A stretch of 64,000 nucleotides of DNA, taken from contig JAWZYU010000025.1 of the NCBI GenBank assembly GCA_038380435.1, forward strand, positions 47,128,691 through 47,192,690, written 5' to 3'. The position numbers and the translations under genes are program-made. Positions 54,887-64,000 of the stretch are shown in pieces. This DNA is from Ryuthela nishihirai (Eukaryota > Arthropoda > Arachnida > Araneae > Heptathelidae). Within the stretch, counting starts at the first letter, position 1. Every line of letters starts with the position of its first letter. The notes beneath the pieces are model-generated. The model was given only the letters and a program-made list of their open reading frames with translations. It ran no database searches and was not told the DNA's origin.

Positions 54887-55369
54887 CAGTCCCTGAAAAA
54901 AGTATCCGAACACTATGGTTGATTACAGAATTCAGAAAAAATATCTGGCAACGATTTTTTTTTTTGAAATTAGTGAAATTAGTAATAATTTTTTGAAATT
55001 AGTTTGGCAACCTTCGTGTCACGTGACACGAAGGTTGCCAAACTAATTTCTAAACTAATTACTAATTTCTAAAAAAATCGTCGCCAGATTTTTTTTCTGA
55101 ATTCTGTAATCGACTATAGTGTTCGGATACTATTTTGAGCGACTGTAGGTGGTCATATTATTTTGATACTAGATGTGTGGGCTCACTCACGGAAATATTG
55201 AGCGTGTGCAGTTACCGTTCACAGCAAACTGGAGCGTGTGCAGTAACTGCACAGGCTCCAGTTTGCTGTAAACGGTAACTGGAGCGTGTACAGTTGGTGT
55301 ACACGCTCCATATATTTTTTCTGAATTTTGCAATCAACCATAGTGTTCGGATACTCTTTTGAGCGACTG
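54887..55369. mobile_element. MITE-P copy H (long form)
   Basis: TA at 54885-54886 and 55370-55371. A complete palindrome (54887-55145) with a local duplication of TTTGAAATTAGT, then TAGGTGGTCATATTATTTTG, the inner module with one GAGCGTGTGCAG stem pair, then the outer arm. Confidence 0.92.
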
Positions 55370-55371
55370 TA

Positions 55372-56030
55372 CATTTCGAACCAGATTGGAAGAATTCCTT
55401 GGTTCTTATCATTCGATCCGAATTCTTCTGCTTTTAACGAAAAAGAAATTGGGTCCCGAGGATCAATGCTCGCCGAGTCGTTATCTCGTATCTTTAAGCC
55501 CCGACATAAGAAAAGGCAAACACTAAGAATAATTGGCTAATTTGAGTTCACTTTCTTATCGGGGATCTTGCAGTCTGCACTCGCTTAGTGAAATAAAAAA
55601 AGAAACACGTAAAAGCTGCAAACGAAGAAATGAACGTGAAGAAGGGAGAAAAGAACTTCTTTTTAGAGCGTCTTGGATCGGAGATGAAAAGAAAGGAGAA
55701 AAGAAGCAAATGGAAATGGGACCTTAGCTTAACATTAAGAAAAGATTTCTTGCGTTGTCTCGTAAAATTGTGAAGACGAATGGGAAAAAAGGAGGCTTGT
55801 AAGTGGGATTTATTTTGTGGCATGTAAAGCGATGTCAATAGAATCGAAAAGAAACTACTGATAGCAGTTGGAAAAAACAATAGTGCAGCATTTTCAGACG
55901 AAGATGTTGAAGCCCTTCCTTGTGCGAGGAACTGTTCATTGCTTGGAAGACGAGAACGAAAAATTATCACTTTTTAAGGATGCGGCCATAGAGAAAGCGA
56001 TTTGAGCAATCCAGCATTATCCTGGATACT
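55372..56030. other. Unannotated stretch
   Basis: A-rich in places; no gene recognised. Confidence 0.4.
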
Positions 56031-56034
56031 TAAA

Positions 56035-57190
56035 ATGTTTCTGTCTTCATAAAACCATTGTAGACCGAAAACTTTTCGAAGATTGTCGTGCCCCGCAAGC
56101 GAGGAGATAGATAAGAAATGTAAAACTCTTTTGACACGCTTCGTAGGGGACGATTAATTTGCCCCCTTAATTAATATTCACCATTATCGAAGGTGAAACC
56201 ACAGGCTTCTGGGTTTTCACCCCCGATTGTGCCTCAGACGTGCTGTGCTAAGCGTCGTGTAGGAGGATGAAACAAACTAATGCACAAGAGTAATGGATAG
56301 ACGACACGTTTATTTACATTCACAATATGTACAGTCGCTCAAAAAAGTATACGAACGCTATGGTTAATTGTAGAATTGAGAAAAAATATCTGGCAACGAT
56401 TTTTTTTTTAGAAATTAGTGATCTGGCAACCTTCGTGTCACGTGATTACAGAATTCAGGAAAAATATCTGGAGCGTGTACAGCAACTGTACACGCTCCAG
56501 TTACTGTTCACAGCAAACTGGAGCGTGTGCAGTTACTGCACACGCTCCAGTTTGCTGTGAACGGCAACTGCACACGCTCAATATTTCCGTGATTGAGCCC
56601 ACACGATCTAGTATCAAAATAATATGACCACCTACAGTCGTTCAAAAAAGTATCCGAACACTATGGTTGATTGCAAAATTCAGAAAAAATATCTGGCAAT
56701 GATTTTTTTTAGAAATTAGTGATCTGCCAACCTTCTTGTCACGTGACACGAAGGTTGCGAGATCACTAATTTCTAAAAATATCAATGCCAGATATTTTTT
56801 CTGAATTCTGTAATCAACCATGGTGTTCGGATAGTTTTTTGGGGCGACTGTACATATGGTAATGTCTCTGATTCCGTGGGCTTTAGCTGCGCTCAGAGCG
56901 TGAATGAAATGAATTTTCAGATGTTTTGGTAGACTTCCTCCAATTAGCTTAATTTAACCTCAATGGTGCTTCGCTACTGCAAGTATTCGGATGATAAGGG
57001 GAAATCTGTACTTTACAGAAATCTCTTTGCCGACCTCAAAACCGGGAGAGACGATATTTAATCCTTCCCTAAACCACCTAGTTCACATGGCACCGAATCC
57101 TGGTCCTTTAGGGTCTCTCTTGAGAAAGAGCTATCTCCTTTTTGGACGCGTTTCACAAACGCCTTTCCTGTTTGCCAGCAACGCTCAGTG
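56035..57190. repeat. Unclassified dispersed family U1, copy 1 (split by MITE-P copy I)
   Basis: Shares in order with 63010-63628: TTGTCGTG, AATTxGxCCCTTxATT, CGTTTATTTACATT vs GGTTTATTCACATT, GATTCCGTGGGCTTTAGCTG vs GATTCCGTAGGCCTTTGCTG, and GACGCGTTTCACAAACG vs GACGCGTGTTCAAACG. No coding domain; could be LTR-derived. Confidence 0.55.
56332..56850. mobile_element. MITE-P copy I (long form), inserted in family U1
   Basis: TA at 56330-56331 and 56851-56852. Outer arm, inner module with one unit of stem repeats (56475-56600), CTAGTATCAAAATAATATGA, then a complete short palindrome from 56635. Confidence 0.92.
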
Positions 57191-57286
57191 CGAAGTTGAT
57201 TGTTCACGAGCTCCTCACCGTCATCCGCACTAGAACCTTCGGCTAGTGACGTCAGAGTCGTAAAAGCGCCTTCGCTGTCCTTTTCA

Positions 57287-57432
57287 GCATGTGGAGGGCA
57301 GCCCCATTGGATTCAGCCAGCATGTGGAGGGTAGCCCCATTGGATTCAGCCAGCATGTGGAGGGCAGCCCCATTGGATTCAGCCAGCATGTGGAGGGCAG
57401 CCCCATTGGATTCAGCCAGCATATGGACTGGC
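57287..57432. repeat. 33-bp minisatellite, about 4.5 units
   Basis: Unit AGCATGTGGAGGGCAGCCCC plus ATTGGATTCAGCC. Confidence 0.95.
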
Positions 57433-57523
57433 CCCGATGACAGCTCATGAACCACATTCTCGTTTCGGACACTTCAAAAATACTTTTAACATAGATATGT
57501 ACAATAATAAAAACGAAATGATA

Positions 57524-57564
57524 AAATAAATTAGAGAGACATGAATTGTCTCTCTAATTTATTT
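57524..57564. repeat. Perfect 17-bp hairpin
   Basis: AAATAAATTAGAGAGAC and its exact complement around a 7-base ATGAATT loop. Confidence 0.85.
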
Positions 57565-58540
57565 TTGACGTTCCTGATATTAAAGACAATATATTCCTGA
57601 TATTAATGACAAAGACTGTCTTCATGAAACCATGATAAAACCATTTCTGTCTTCATAAAACCAATCAATGTTGTTTTTCGGCTGGAACGGCGTTCCGGTA
57701 CATTCTTTTAAATATTTTTTTATAAGAAAGAAACATTGTTATTATAGAAAATATGTTTAAAACATATCAGTCTAACACTTATTTATAAATTAAAGAAAAT
57801 ATTTAATTTGAATGAAAGACAGACACTCAGAAAATTTTGCGAATATCGCAAGAAAAAGACATTTTTTTTTTAATTAATGAAGGAAAAGCATTCCTTTCAC
57901 CAGCGATATTGGGAGCCATTCCGTGACTTTTGGAACGGAATTTTTTAGCAAACAGTAATCAACAAAGCATGTGCTCTCACATGTGATGCCACCTCCGGAT
58001 TTGGTTATGGTTTTGTATTTAGACGCCAGAAGGCGTGTTAATATTCATAACGCTGAAACTACTTTCAGTGTGGTTTCAGCGTTTTGCTTCGCAGAAAAAT
58101 TTTTAGAATCGTAGAAAAAATTTAGAAGCTTGGCTTCGTCAACGCTTCGCAGAAAAACAATATATCAACTATGAATGATAACCAATGAAAGAATCAACTG
58201 TGATTGACGATGCAAAATAAATTGATCTAGTACCCATAGTGCACTGGGTGTCATAGAGATTATTCTTATTGCACTCTTTCCATTTTTTTTTTGGTTTCTC
58301 CAGGGCTTACCCAGTTTATCTTTCAATAAGTCATTCTATCCTAGTGGTTTAGTTGTTTAGGAGAGTTTTATCGTGTTTGACCCTCTGAGTTTAGACAAAG
58401 ACACCCTGATATTTAACGTCACGACAGTGATTTCAGTGACGTCACGAATCGCCCATCCACCCCACTGGAAATTTTTCGGTACACCGCTGCACTTAGAAGT
58501 CTTTTGTTCATCTTCTGGAAGAACATTCACAGCAGAACAG
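57565..58540. other. Unannotated stretch with small hairpins
   Basis: An 11-bp stem AACGCTGAAAC at 58049-58059 pairs with 58073-58083. TGACGTCA at 58437-58444. No gene recognised. Confidence 0.4.
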
Positions 58541-58544
58541 CAAG

Positions 58545-60055
58545 GTAGACGAATTAGAAGAAACCGACATGGGCCGCTTGCAAGGTAGAAGAATTAGAAG
58601 AAGCAGACATGGGTCGCTTGCAAGGTGGAAGAATTAGAAGAAGCAGACATGGGTCGCTTGCAAGGTAGAAGAATTAGAAGAAGCAGACATGGGTCGCTTG
58701 CAAGGTAGAAGAATTAGAAGCAGACATGGGTCGCTTGCAAGGTAGAAGAATTAGAAGAAGCAGACATGGGTCGCTTGCAAGGTAGAAGAATTAGAAGAAG
58801 TCGACATGGGTCGCTTGCAAGGTAGAAGAATTAGAAGAAGTCGACATGGGTCGCTTGCAAGGTAGAAGAATTAGAAGAAACAGACATGGGTCGCTTGCAA
58901 GGTAGAAGAATTAGAAGAAGCCGACATAGGTCGCTTGCAAGGTAGAAGAAACAGAAGAAGCAGACATAAGCCGCTTGCAAGGTAGAAGAATTAGAAGAAG
59001 CAGACATGGGTCGCTTGCAAGGTAGAAGAATTAGAAGAAACAGACATGGGTCGCTTGCAAGGTAGAAGAAACAGAAGAAGCAGACATAAGCCGCTTGCAA
59101 GGTAGAAGAATTAGAAGAAGCCGACATAGGTCGCTTGCAAGGTAGAAGAAACAGAAGAAGCAGACATAAGCCGCTTGCAAGGTAGAAGAATTAGAAGAAG
59201 CAGACATGGGTCGCTTGCAAGGTAGAAGAATTAGAAGAAACAGACATGGGTCGCTTGCAAGGTAGAAGAAACAGAAGAAGCAGACATAAGCCGCTTGCAA
59301 GGTAGAAGAATTAGAAGAAGCAGACATGGGTCGCTTGCAAGGTAGAAGAAATAGAGTTGGGTTGGGTTGTTTTACCTCTGAGCGGCACTTTTTTGCACAC
59401 CATGGGCTAAATGGCCAGGTCACATGGACCCCGAAGGCTCAGAGAAGGTTGGGGGAGGGGACCCACTGGAACAGCTGTTGGGAGACAGATGGTAGCCTCC
59501 CGTCAAGGCCATCCAGCGTGTTCTTTAACGTGCACAGGGTATGGCTCTCCCGCACACGGGGCCACGGCTTAACGTCCCATCCGACGGACGGCGGCCTTTC
59601 CAAGCCCATCGGTGTCCCCTACTGACCGTGGGCAGGGCGGGGAATTTTGCGGAGATAAATCTCAACGCTGACCCAGCTGGGACTCGAACCTGGGAACTAC
59701 AGATTACGAGCCTGGCGCGCTACCGACTGAGCCACCCCCGCCCCAGAAGAAATAGAAGAAGCAGACATAAGTCGCTTGCAAGATAGAAGAATTAGAAGAA
59801 GCAGATATGGGTCGCTTGCAAGGTAGAAGAATTAGAAGAAGCCGACATGGGTCGCTTGCAAGGTAGAAGAATTAGAAGAAGCAGACATGGGTCGCTTGCA
59901 AGGTAGAAGAAATAGAAGAAGCAGACATAAGTCGCTTGCAAGATAGAAGAATTAGAAGAAGCAGACATGGGTCGCTTGCAAGGTAGAAGAATTAGAAGAA
60001 GCAGACATGGGTCGCTTGCAAGGTAGAAGAATTAGAAGAAACAGACATGGGCCGC
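58545..60055. repeat. 40-bp minisatellite, about 28 units, interrupted by SINE-A
   Basis: Unit GACATGGGTCGCTTGCAAGG plus TAGAAGAATTAGAAGAAGCA, with variants CATAAGCCGC and AACAGAAG recurring as pairs (multi-unit duplication). Units continue on both sides of the SINE at 59356-59744. Confidence 0.96.
59356..59744 (-). mobile_element. SINE-A copy inside the minisatellite
   Basis: 12-bp TSD AGAAGAAATAGA at 59344-59355 and 59745-59756, made of array sequence. Essentially consensus, so probably recent. Confidence 0.96.
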
Positions 60056-60425
60056 TTGGTTAAATTTTCCCTTTCCACTAAAACTGACCGTTATAGTTCT
60101 AGTTCTTCCTTTTCTATCTTCTTCGCCACCTTTTTAAACTGAACTTGTTGACTGAATGATTAGAAACTGTCAGACCAACCCGAAGTTTGATTTACAGAAA
60201 GGAAACATTTTGCGCTTCTTAAAATTGGATTTTCTTTATTCAATTCCATTTGATTTTCCATTTATCATTACTCAAAACACTCAAAATGTAATTAACGCCA
60301 AGTTCCCTGCTACGTAACTTCACTTTTCACCTTGTAACCCTCCCCTCCATAGCACCCTTCCTTCGGCTATATACTGATGTATATATCTGTAATAATAATA
60401 ATAATAAAAAATAAAAAAAATAAAA
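60056..60425. other. Unannotated spacer
   Basis: AATAAT microsatellite-like run at about 60388-60425. Nothing else recognised. Confidence 0.4.
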
Positions 60426-60429
60426 AAAT

Positions 60430-60522
60430 ACCCCCTCAAACAGCTGCTTGCCACAGAGGTCTGACAGGAGCCTGTCAGTTTATATGCCATAGTAGAAGGT
60501 CTGAGAGGATGGCAGGACCTCA
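60430..60522 (-). mobile_element. SINE-B fragment (left of satellite piece)
   Basis: CCCCTCAAACAGCTGCTTGC to GGCAGGACCTCAGG; the head is missing and the sequence continues directly into MITE-P inner sequence. Confidence 0.85.
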
Positions 60523-60526
60523 GGAA

Positions 60527-60692
60527 CGTGTACAGCAACTGTACACGCTCCAGTTACCGTTCACACTGGAGCGTGTGCAGTAACTGCACACGCTCCAGTT
60601 TGCTGTGAACGGTAACTGCACACGCTCAATATTTCTGTGAGTGGGCCCACACGATCCAGGTTTTTGTGAGCTCACACGATCCAATGTAAATA
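60527..60692. repeat. Stray MITE-P inner module / one 118-bp satellite unit
   Basis: GTGTACAGCAACTGTACACG, then CAGTTTGCTGTGAACGGTAA, CTCAATATTTCTGTGAGTGG and GAGCTCACACGATCCAATGT. No outer MITE-P arms. Confidence 0.88.
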
Positions 60693-60701
60693 AAATAAAT
60701 A

Positions 60702-60786
60702 CCCCCTCAAGCAGCTGCTTGCCACAGAGGTCTGACAGAGCCTGCCAGTTTATATGCCATAGTAGAAGGTCTGAGAGGATGACCGG
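60702..60786 (-). mobile_element. SINE-B fragment (right of satellite piece)
   Basis: ACCCCCTCAAGCAGCTGCTT to TCTGAGAGGATGACCGG, a second copy of the same SINE-B segment as at 60430. Confidence 0.85.
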
Positions 60787-61616
60787 TATAAAAATCAACC
60801 TACTCTTCTTACTTTTCAAACACTAATTATCAAAACATCATGAAAGATAATTAATTAATTGCATATGATGTAACATAATTTCAAATTTATTATTCCAAAA
60901 GGGTTTAAAGATTTTACAAAATAGAAAACTCCAAAAAGTAGAAACAAGATATAATATTTGGGCATCATCTCTTCTTGTAACTAAGGAAGTGAATAGAAGA
61001 AGATTAGAAGACGCAAAGAGTAATAGATTAATTTGTTTTGCTGAGAATTTCTCACTGAAAAACAAACTTGATGATGTTATTAATCTCTGGGAAGTTTGAG
61101 AGAAAAGAAAGCGAGACAGCTGCGATATGAAGGAAGCAGATCATTAAAGGGAAGATGAAACAAGTATGAGATGTCTTAATCGAAATTCTACGGCAAAATG
61201 TTATGGATGGTAAAAAAACAATGGTAAAAAAAAGTATGAAACTGTATTTAGTGGTATACTTTTTCTGTGAGATTTTCGCATCCTCCTATTTAATTAAAAT
61301 GCGATTTCCCCCATAAATCACAAAGCGCAATTGCATATTCTTTGCTGAAAATTAATTTATTTCCGAAGACTTTCAAAGTGAAATGAGGAGCATTCAGGGT
61401 GAGTTACACTTCCCTAAGTTGGTGAGTGGAAGCATTTGTCAGTTATGGGGGTGTGTCGCATTTATTTGATAGATATCTCCACCTGCTCTTTAAACTACGA
61501 TATCGAATTGTGGAAAATTAGGATTACGTTATTTGTCCAATTTCACAATTGCGGTGATGACTGCGTTATGTGGATCTTTGCTTACAGTGTTTAAATCAAG
61601 TATAATCAAGATCAAG
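60787..61616. other. Unannotated AT-rich stretch
   Basis: Nothing recognised. Confidence 0.4.
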
Positions 61617-61618
61617 TA

Positions 61619-62059
61619 CAGTCGCTCAAAAAAGTATCCGAACGCTATGGTTGGTTACAGAATTCAGAAAAAATATCTGGCAACGATTTTTTTTAGAAAT
61701 TAGTGATCTGGCAACCTTCGTGTCACGTGACACGAAAGCTGCCAGATCACTAATTTGTAAAAAAATCGTTGAAAGATATTTTTCCTGAATTCTGTAATCA
61801 ACTATAGTGTTCCGATACTTTTTTTAAGCGACTGTAGGTGGTCATATTATTTTGATACTAGATCGTGTGGGCTCACTCACGGAAATATTGAGCGTGTGCA
61901 GTTACCGTTCACAGCAAACTGGAGCGTGTGCAGTAACTGCACACGCTCCAGTTTGCTGTGAACGGTAACTGGAGCGTGTACAGTTGCTGTACACGCTCCA
62001 GATATTTTTTCTGAATTCTGTAATCAACCATAGCGTTCGGATACTTTTTTGAACGACTG
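61619..62059. mobile_element. MITE-P copy J (long form)
   Basis: TA at 61617-61618 and 62060-62061. Complete palindrome (61619-61834), TAGGTGGTCATATTATTTTG, inner module with paired GAGCGTGTGCAG/GAGCGTGTACAG stems, then the outer arm. Confidence 0.93.
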
Positions 62060-62138
62060 TATAATCAAGATTCAAAATCAAGTAGAGTTTTCTGTTTTTA
62101 GTTCTTTTAAAAAATAAAAACCGCGCTACAATAAACTC

Positions 62139-62296
62139 CCCTTCAAGCAGCTGCTGCCACCTAGGTCTGACAATGTTAGTCAGGTGAAACTTCAACAGAA
62201 AGACAACGCCAATAATGAACCATCCTTCCTTAGAGGGAACCCACGTCCCTTTGGTTTCGACACCACCGAAGTGCACTAACCACTCGGGCAATGGGG
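62139..62296 (-). mobile_element. Diverged SINE-B copy
   Basis: TTCAAGCAGCTGCTGCCACC, then GGTCTGACAATG, and head complement CACTAACCACTCGGGCAATG. Confidence 0.75.
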
Positions 62297-62514
62297 GAAG
62301 CTACGACAGAAGAATCTTCCAAATCGGGCTGTATTTACTACGTTACAATGCAGTATAAAATAATGTATGACAAAATGGTATTTTATCCTTTCTCGTGTGA
62401 TTAATATGCAATGTCTTCAGAATATAATTTATAAAGAGAAAAAAATACAACAACTATTATTTTATTTCTACTGTTCTCCTATTCCACGATTTGCAAAATA
62501 GTGATGATACCAGA

Positions 62515-62901
62515 GTTGGGTTGTTTTACCTCTGAGCGGCACTTTTTTTGCACACCATGGGCTAAATGGCCAGGCCACAAGGACCCCGAAGGTTCAGAGA
62601 AGGTTGGAGGAGGGGACCCACTGGAACAGCTGTTGGGAGACAGATGGTAGCCTCCCATCAAGGCCATCCAGCGTGTTCTTTAACGTGCACAGGGCATGGC
62701 TCTTCCGCACACGGGACACGGCTTAACGTCCCATCCGAAGGACGGCGGCCTTTCCAAGCCCATCGGTGTCCCCTACTGACCGTCGGCAGGGCGGGGGAAT
62801 TTTGCGGAGATAAATCTCAACGCTGACCCAGCTGGGACTCGAACCTGGGAACTACAGATTACGAGCCTGGCGCGCTACCGACTGAGCCACCCCCGCCCCT
62901 A
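62515..62901 (-). mobile_element. SINE-A copy, full length
   Basis: 11-bp TSD ATGATACCAGA at 62504-62514 and 62902-62912. Confidence 0.95.
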
Positions 62902-63009
62902 ATGATACCAGAATACCGCTGTGTAAATAATGACCAAGAATGAGCTAAAAAATATAAAGAATTAGGTTTCAAAAATATTTTATATATATTACATATGCAA
63001 TTGCATGTT

Positions 63010-63628
63010 ATTATAAAACATTTCTAAAGCTTTGTCGTGGCGCCTGTAATAGGGAGAACGACGACGGTTTCATATTTCGTCACGTGATATTAGATTTTCT
63101 TTGAACTGCGACGAATATGGTTGGGCCAGATGACAAAAGATTTTCCCACTCTACAGTAGAGGGCGATCAATTAGTCCCTTGATTGCCTTCATCCTCATTT
63201 CGGTGAAATGAAAAGTTCGCGTACCGACGTATGTCTCAAACTTGCAGCGCCAAGTGATGTACAAGTGATGCACGAGAGTTGTATAGGGTAGACATGGTTT
63301 ATTCACATTTATATGCAATCACGTGCTGAGGATGCTCTCGATTCCGTAGGCCTTTGCTGCTGCAAAAATTATTGTGCAATGAGGTGGAGAACTACACTTT
63401 GCATATTCTCGCTCTCCCCCCCCCCCCCCCACACACACACACTCGGCGAAAGGATATCCAACCTTTGCCTACAACGTGGTTGACTAAGAACTCACTTCAG
63501 TTCCACAGAACTGTATTTGATTCACCAAGAATCTTGATTCTCACATAGAATCGAACTCTCTCCTTACGGGTTATTCTTTGAGTAACAGCTGTGCCTCTTG
63601 ACGCGTGTTCAAACGTCCTTCCCGTTTG
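63010..63628. repeat. Unclassified dispersed family U1, copy 2
   Basis: Diverged partner of 56035-57190. Contains a C-run followed by (CA)n at 63417-63442 absent from copy 1. Confidence 0.55.
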
Positions 63629-64000
63629 GGGCCGGGGGTGGCTCAGTCGGTAGCGCGCTAGGCTCGTAATCTGTACTTCCCAGGTTCGAGTCCCAGCTGG
63701 GTCAGCGTTGAGATTTATCTCCGCAAAATTCCCCGTCCTGCCCACGGTCAGTAGGGGACACCGATGGGCTTGGAAAGGCCTCCGTCCGTCGGATGGGACG
63801 TTAAGCCGTGGCCTCGTGTGCGGGAGAGCCATACCCTGTGCACGTTAAAGAACACGCTGGATGGCCTTGACGGGAGGCTACCATCTGTCTCCCAACAGCT
63901 GTTCCAGTGGATCCCCTTCCCCAACCTTCTCTGAGCCTTCTGGGTCCATGTGACCTGGCCATTTAGCCCATGGTGTGCAAAAAAGTGCCGCTCAGAGGTA
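63629..64000 (+). mobile_element. SINE-A copy, running off the window
   Basis: Head GGGGCCGGGGGTGGCTCAG, body complete to GCTCAGAGGTA at the window edge; tail and right TSD outside. Confidence 0.94.

Overview
This is eukaryotic nuclear DNA, most likely from an arthropod. A chelicerate is my guess from the style of the repeats, but I cannot prove it from the sequence. It is AT-rich, almost without genes and packed with transposable elements and tandem repeats. The only host coding sequence I can defend is two exons on the minus strand, at 41472-41618 and 2793-2909. Each encodes one LDL-receptor class A (LDLa) module, has consensus splice sites and is bounded by phase-1 introns. They look like exons of one large LDLR/LRP-type gene. 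If they are adjacent, most of the window is a single intron of about 38.6 kb, and 41.6-64 kb is further intron or upstream sequence.

The repeat load falls into layers. (1) 'SINE-A', a tRNA-derived SINE of about 390 bp with an A/B-box head, a conserved body and an AACCC-type tail. There are about 26 young and 7 decayed copies, roughly 18% of the window, and many have visible 10-17 bp target-site duplications (TSDs). (2) 'SINE-B', an older tRNA-derived SINE of about 210 bp, with about 12 copies; three are split by SINE-A. (3) 'MITE-P', a near-perfect palindromic Tc1-type MITE flanked by TA (11 copies or fragments), whose longer form carries an internal module that grew into a 118-bp satellite. 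(4) Relics of four Tc1-like transposons, a pogo/Tigger-like transposase, hAT-like ends, two sorts of non-LTR retrotransposon, and some unclassified families. (5) At least eight unrelated mini/satellite arrays with units of 40, 32, 30, 75, 47, 118, 33 and 40 bp.

Layout: 0-2.2 kb, a TIR element, a LINE relic, SINE-A and a decayed minisatellite; 2.8 kb, LDLa exon; 3.4-10.2 kb, three minisatellites with SINE-B and Tigger relics; 10.9-13.5 kb, a rearranged SINE-A and a MITE-P; 13.5-16.4 kb, LINE copies split by a 990-bp TIR element; 17.7-21.7 kb, three Tc1-like relics; 22-25.3 kb, nested SINEs; 25.4-29.4 kb, a 75-bp satellite with a 900-bp higher-order duplication; 30-44 kb, nested SINEs/MITEs, LINE and Tc1 relics and the second LDLa exon at 41.5 kb; 44.6-49.1 kb, two MITE-P elements containing the 118-bp satellite; 49.1-50.0 kb, a rare non-repetitive GC-richer island; 50-64 kb, SINEs, MITE-P copies, two minisatellites and a pair of copies of an unknown family.

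The most interesting content is structural. One MITE family is caught at several stages of becoming a satellite, inside intact TIRs. Both large satellites show recent higher-order duplications. Several SINE copies carry template-switch-like scars: a templated insertion, an inverted duplication and a tandem duplication. All long open frames in the satellites follow from repeat length and base composition and are not annotated as proteins.
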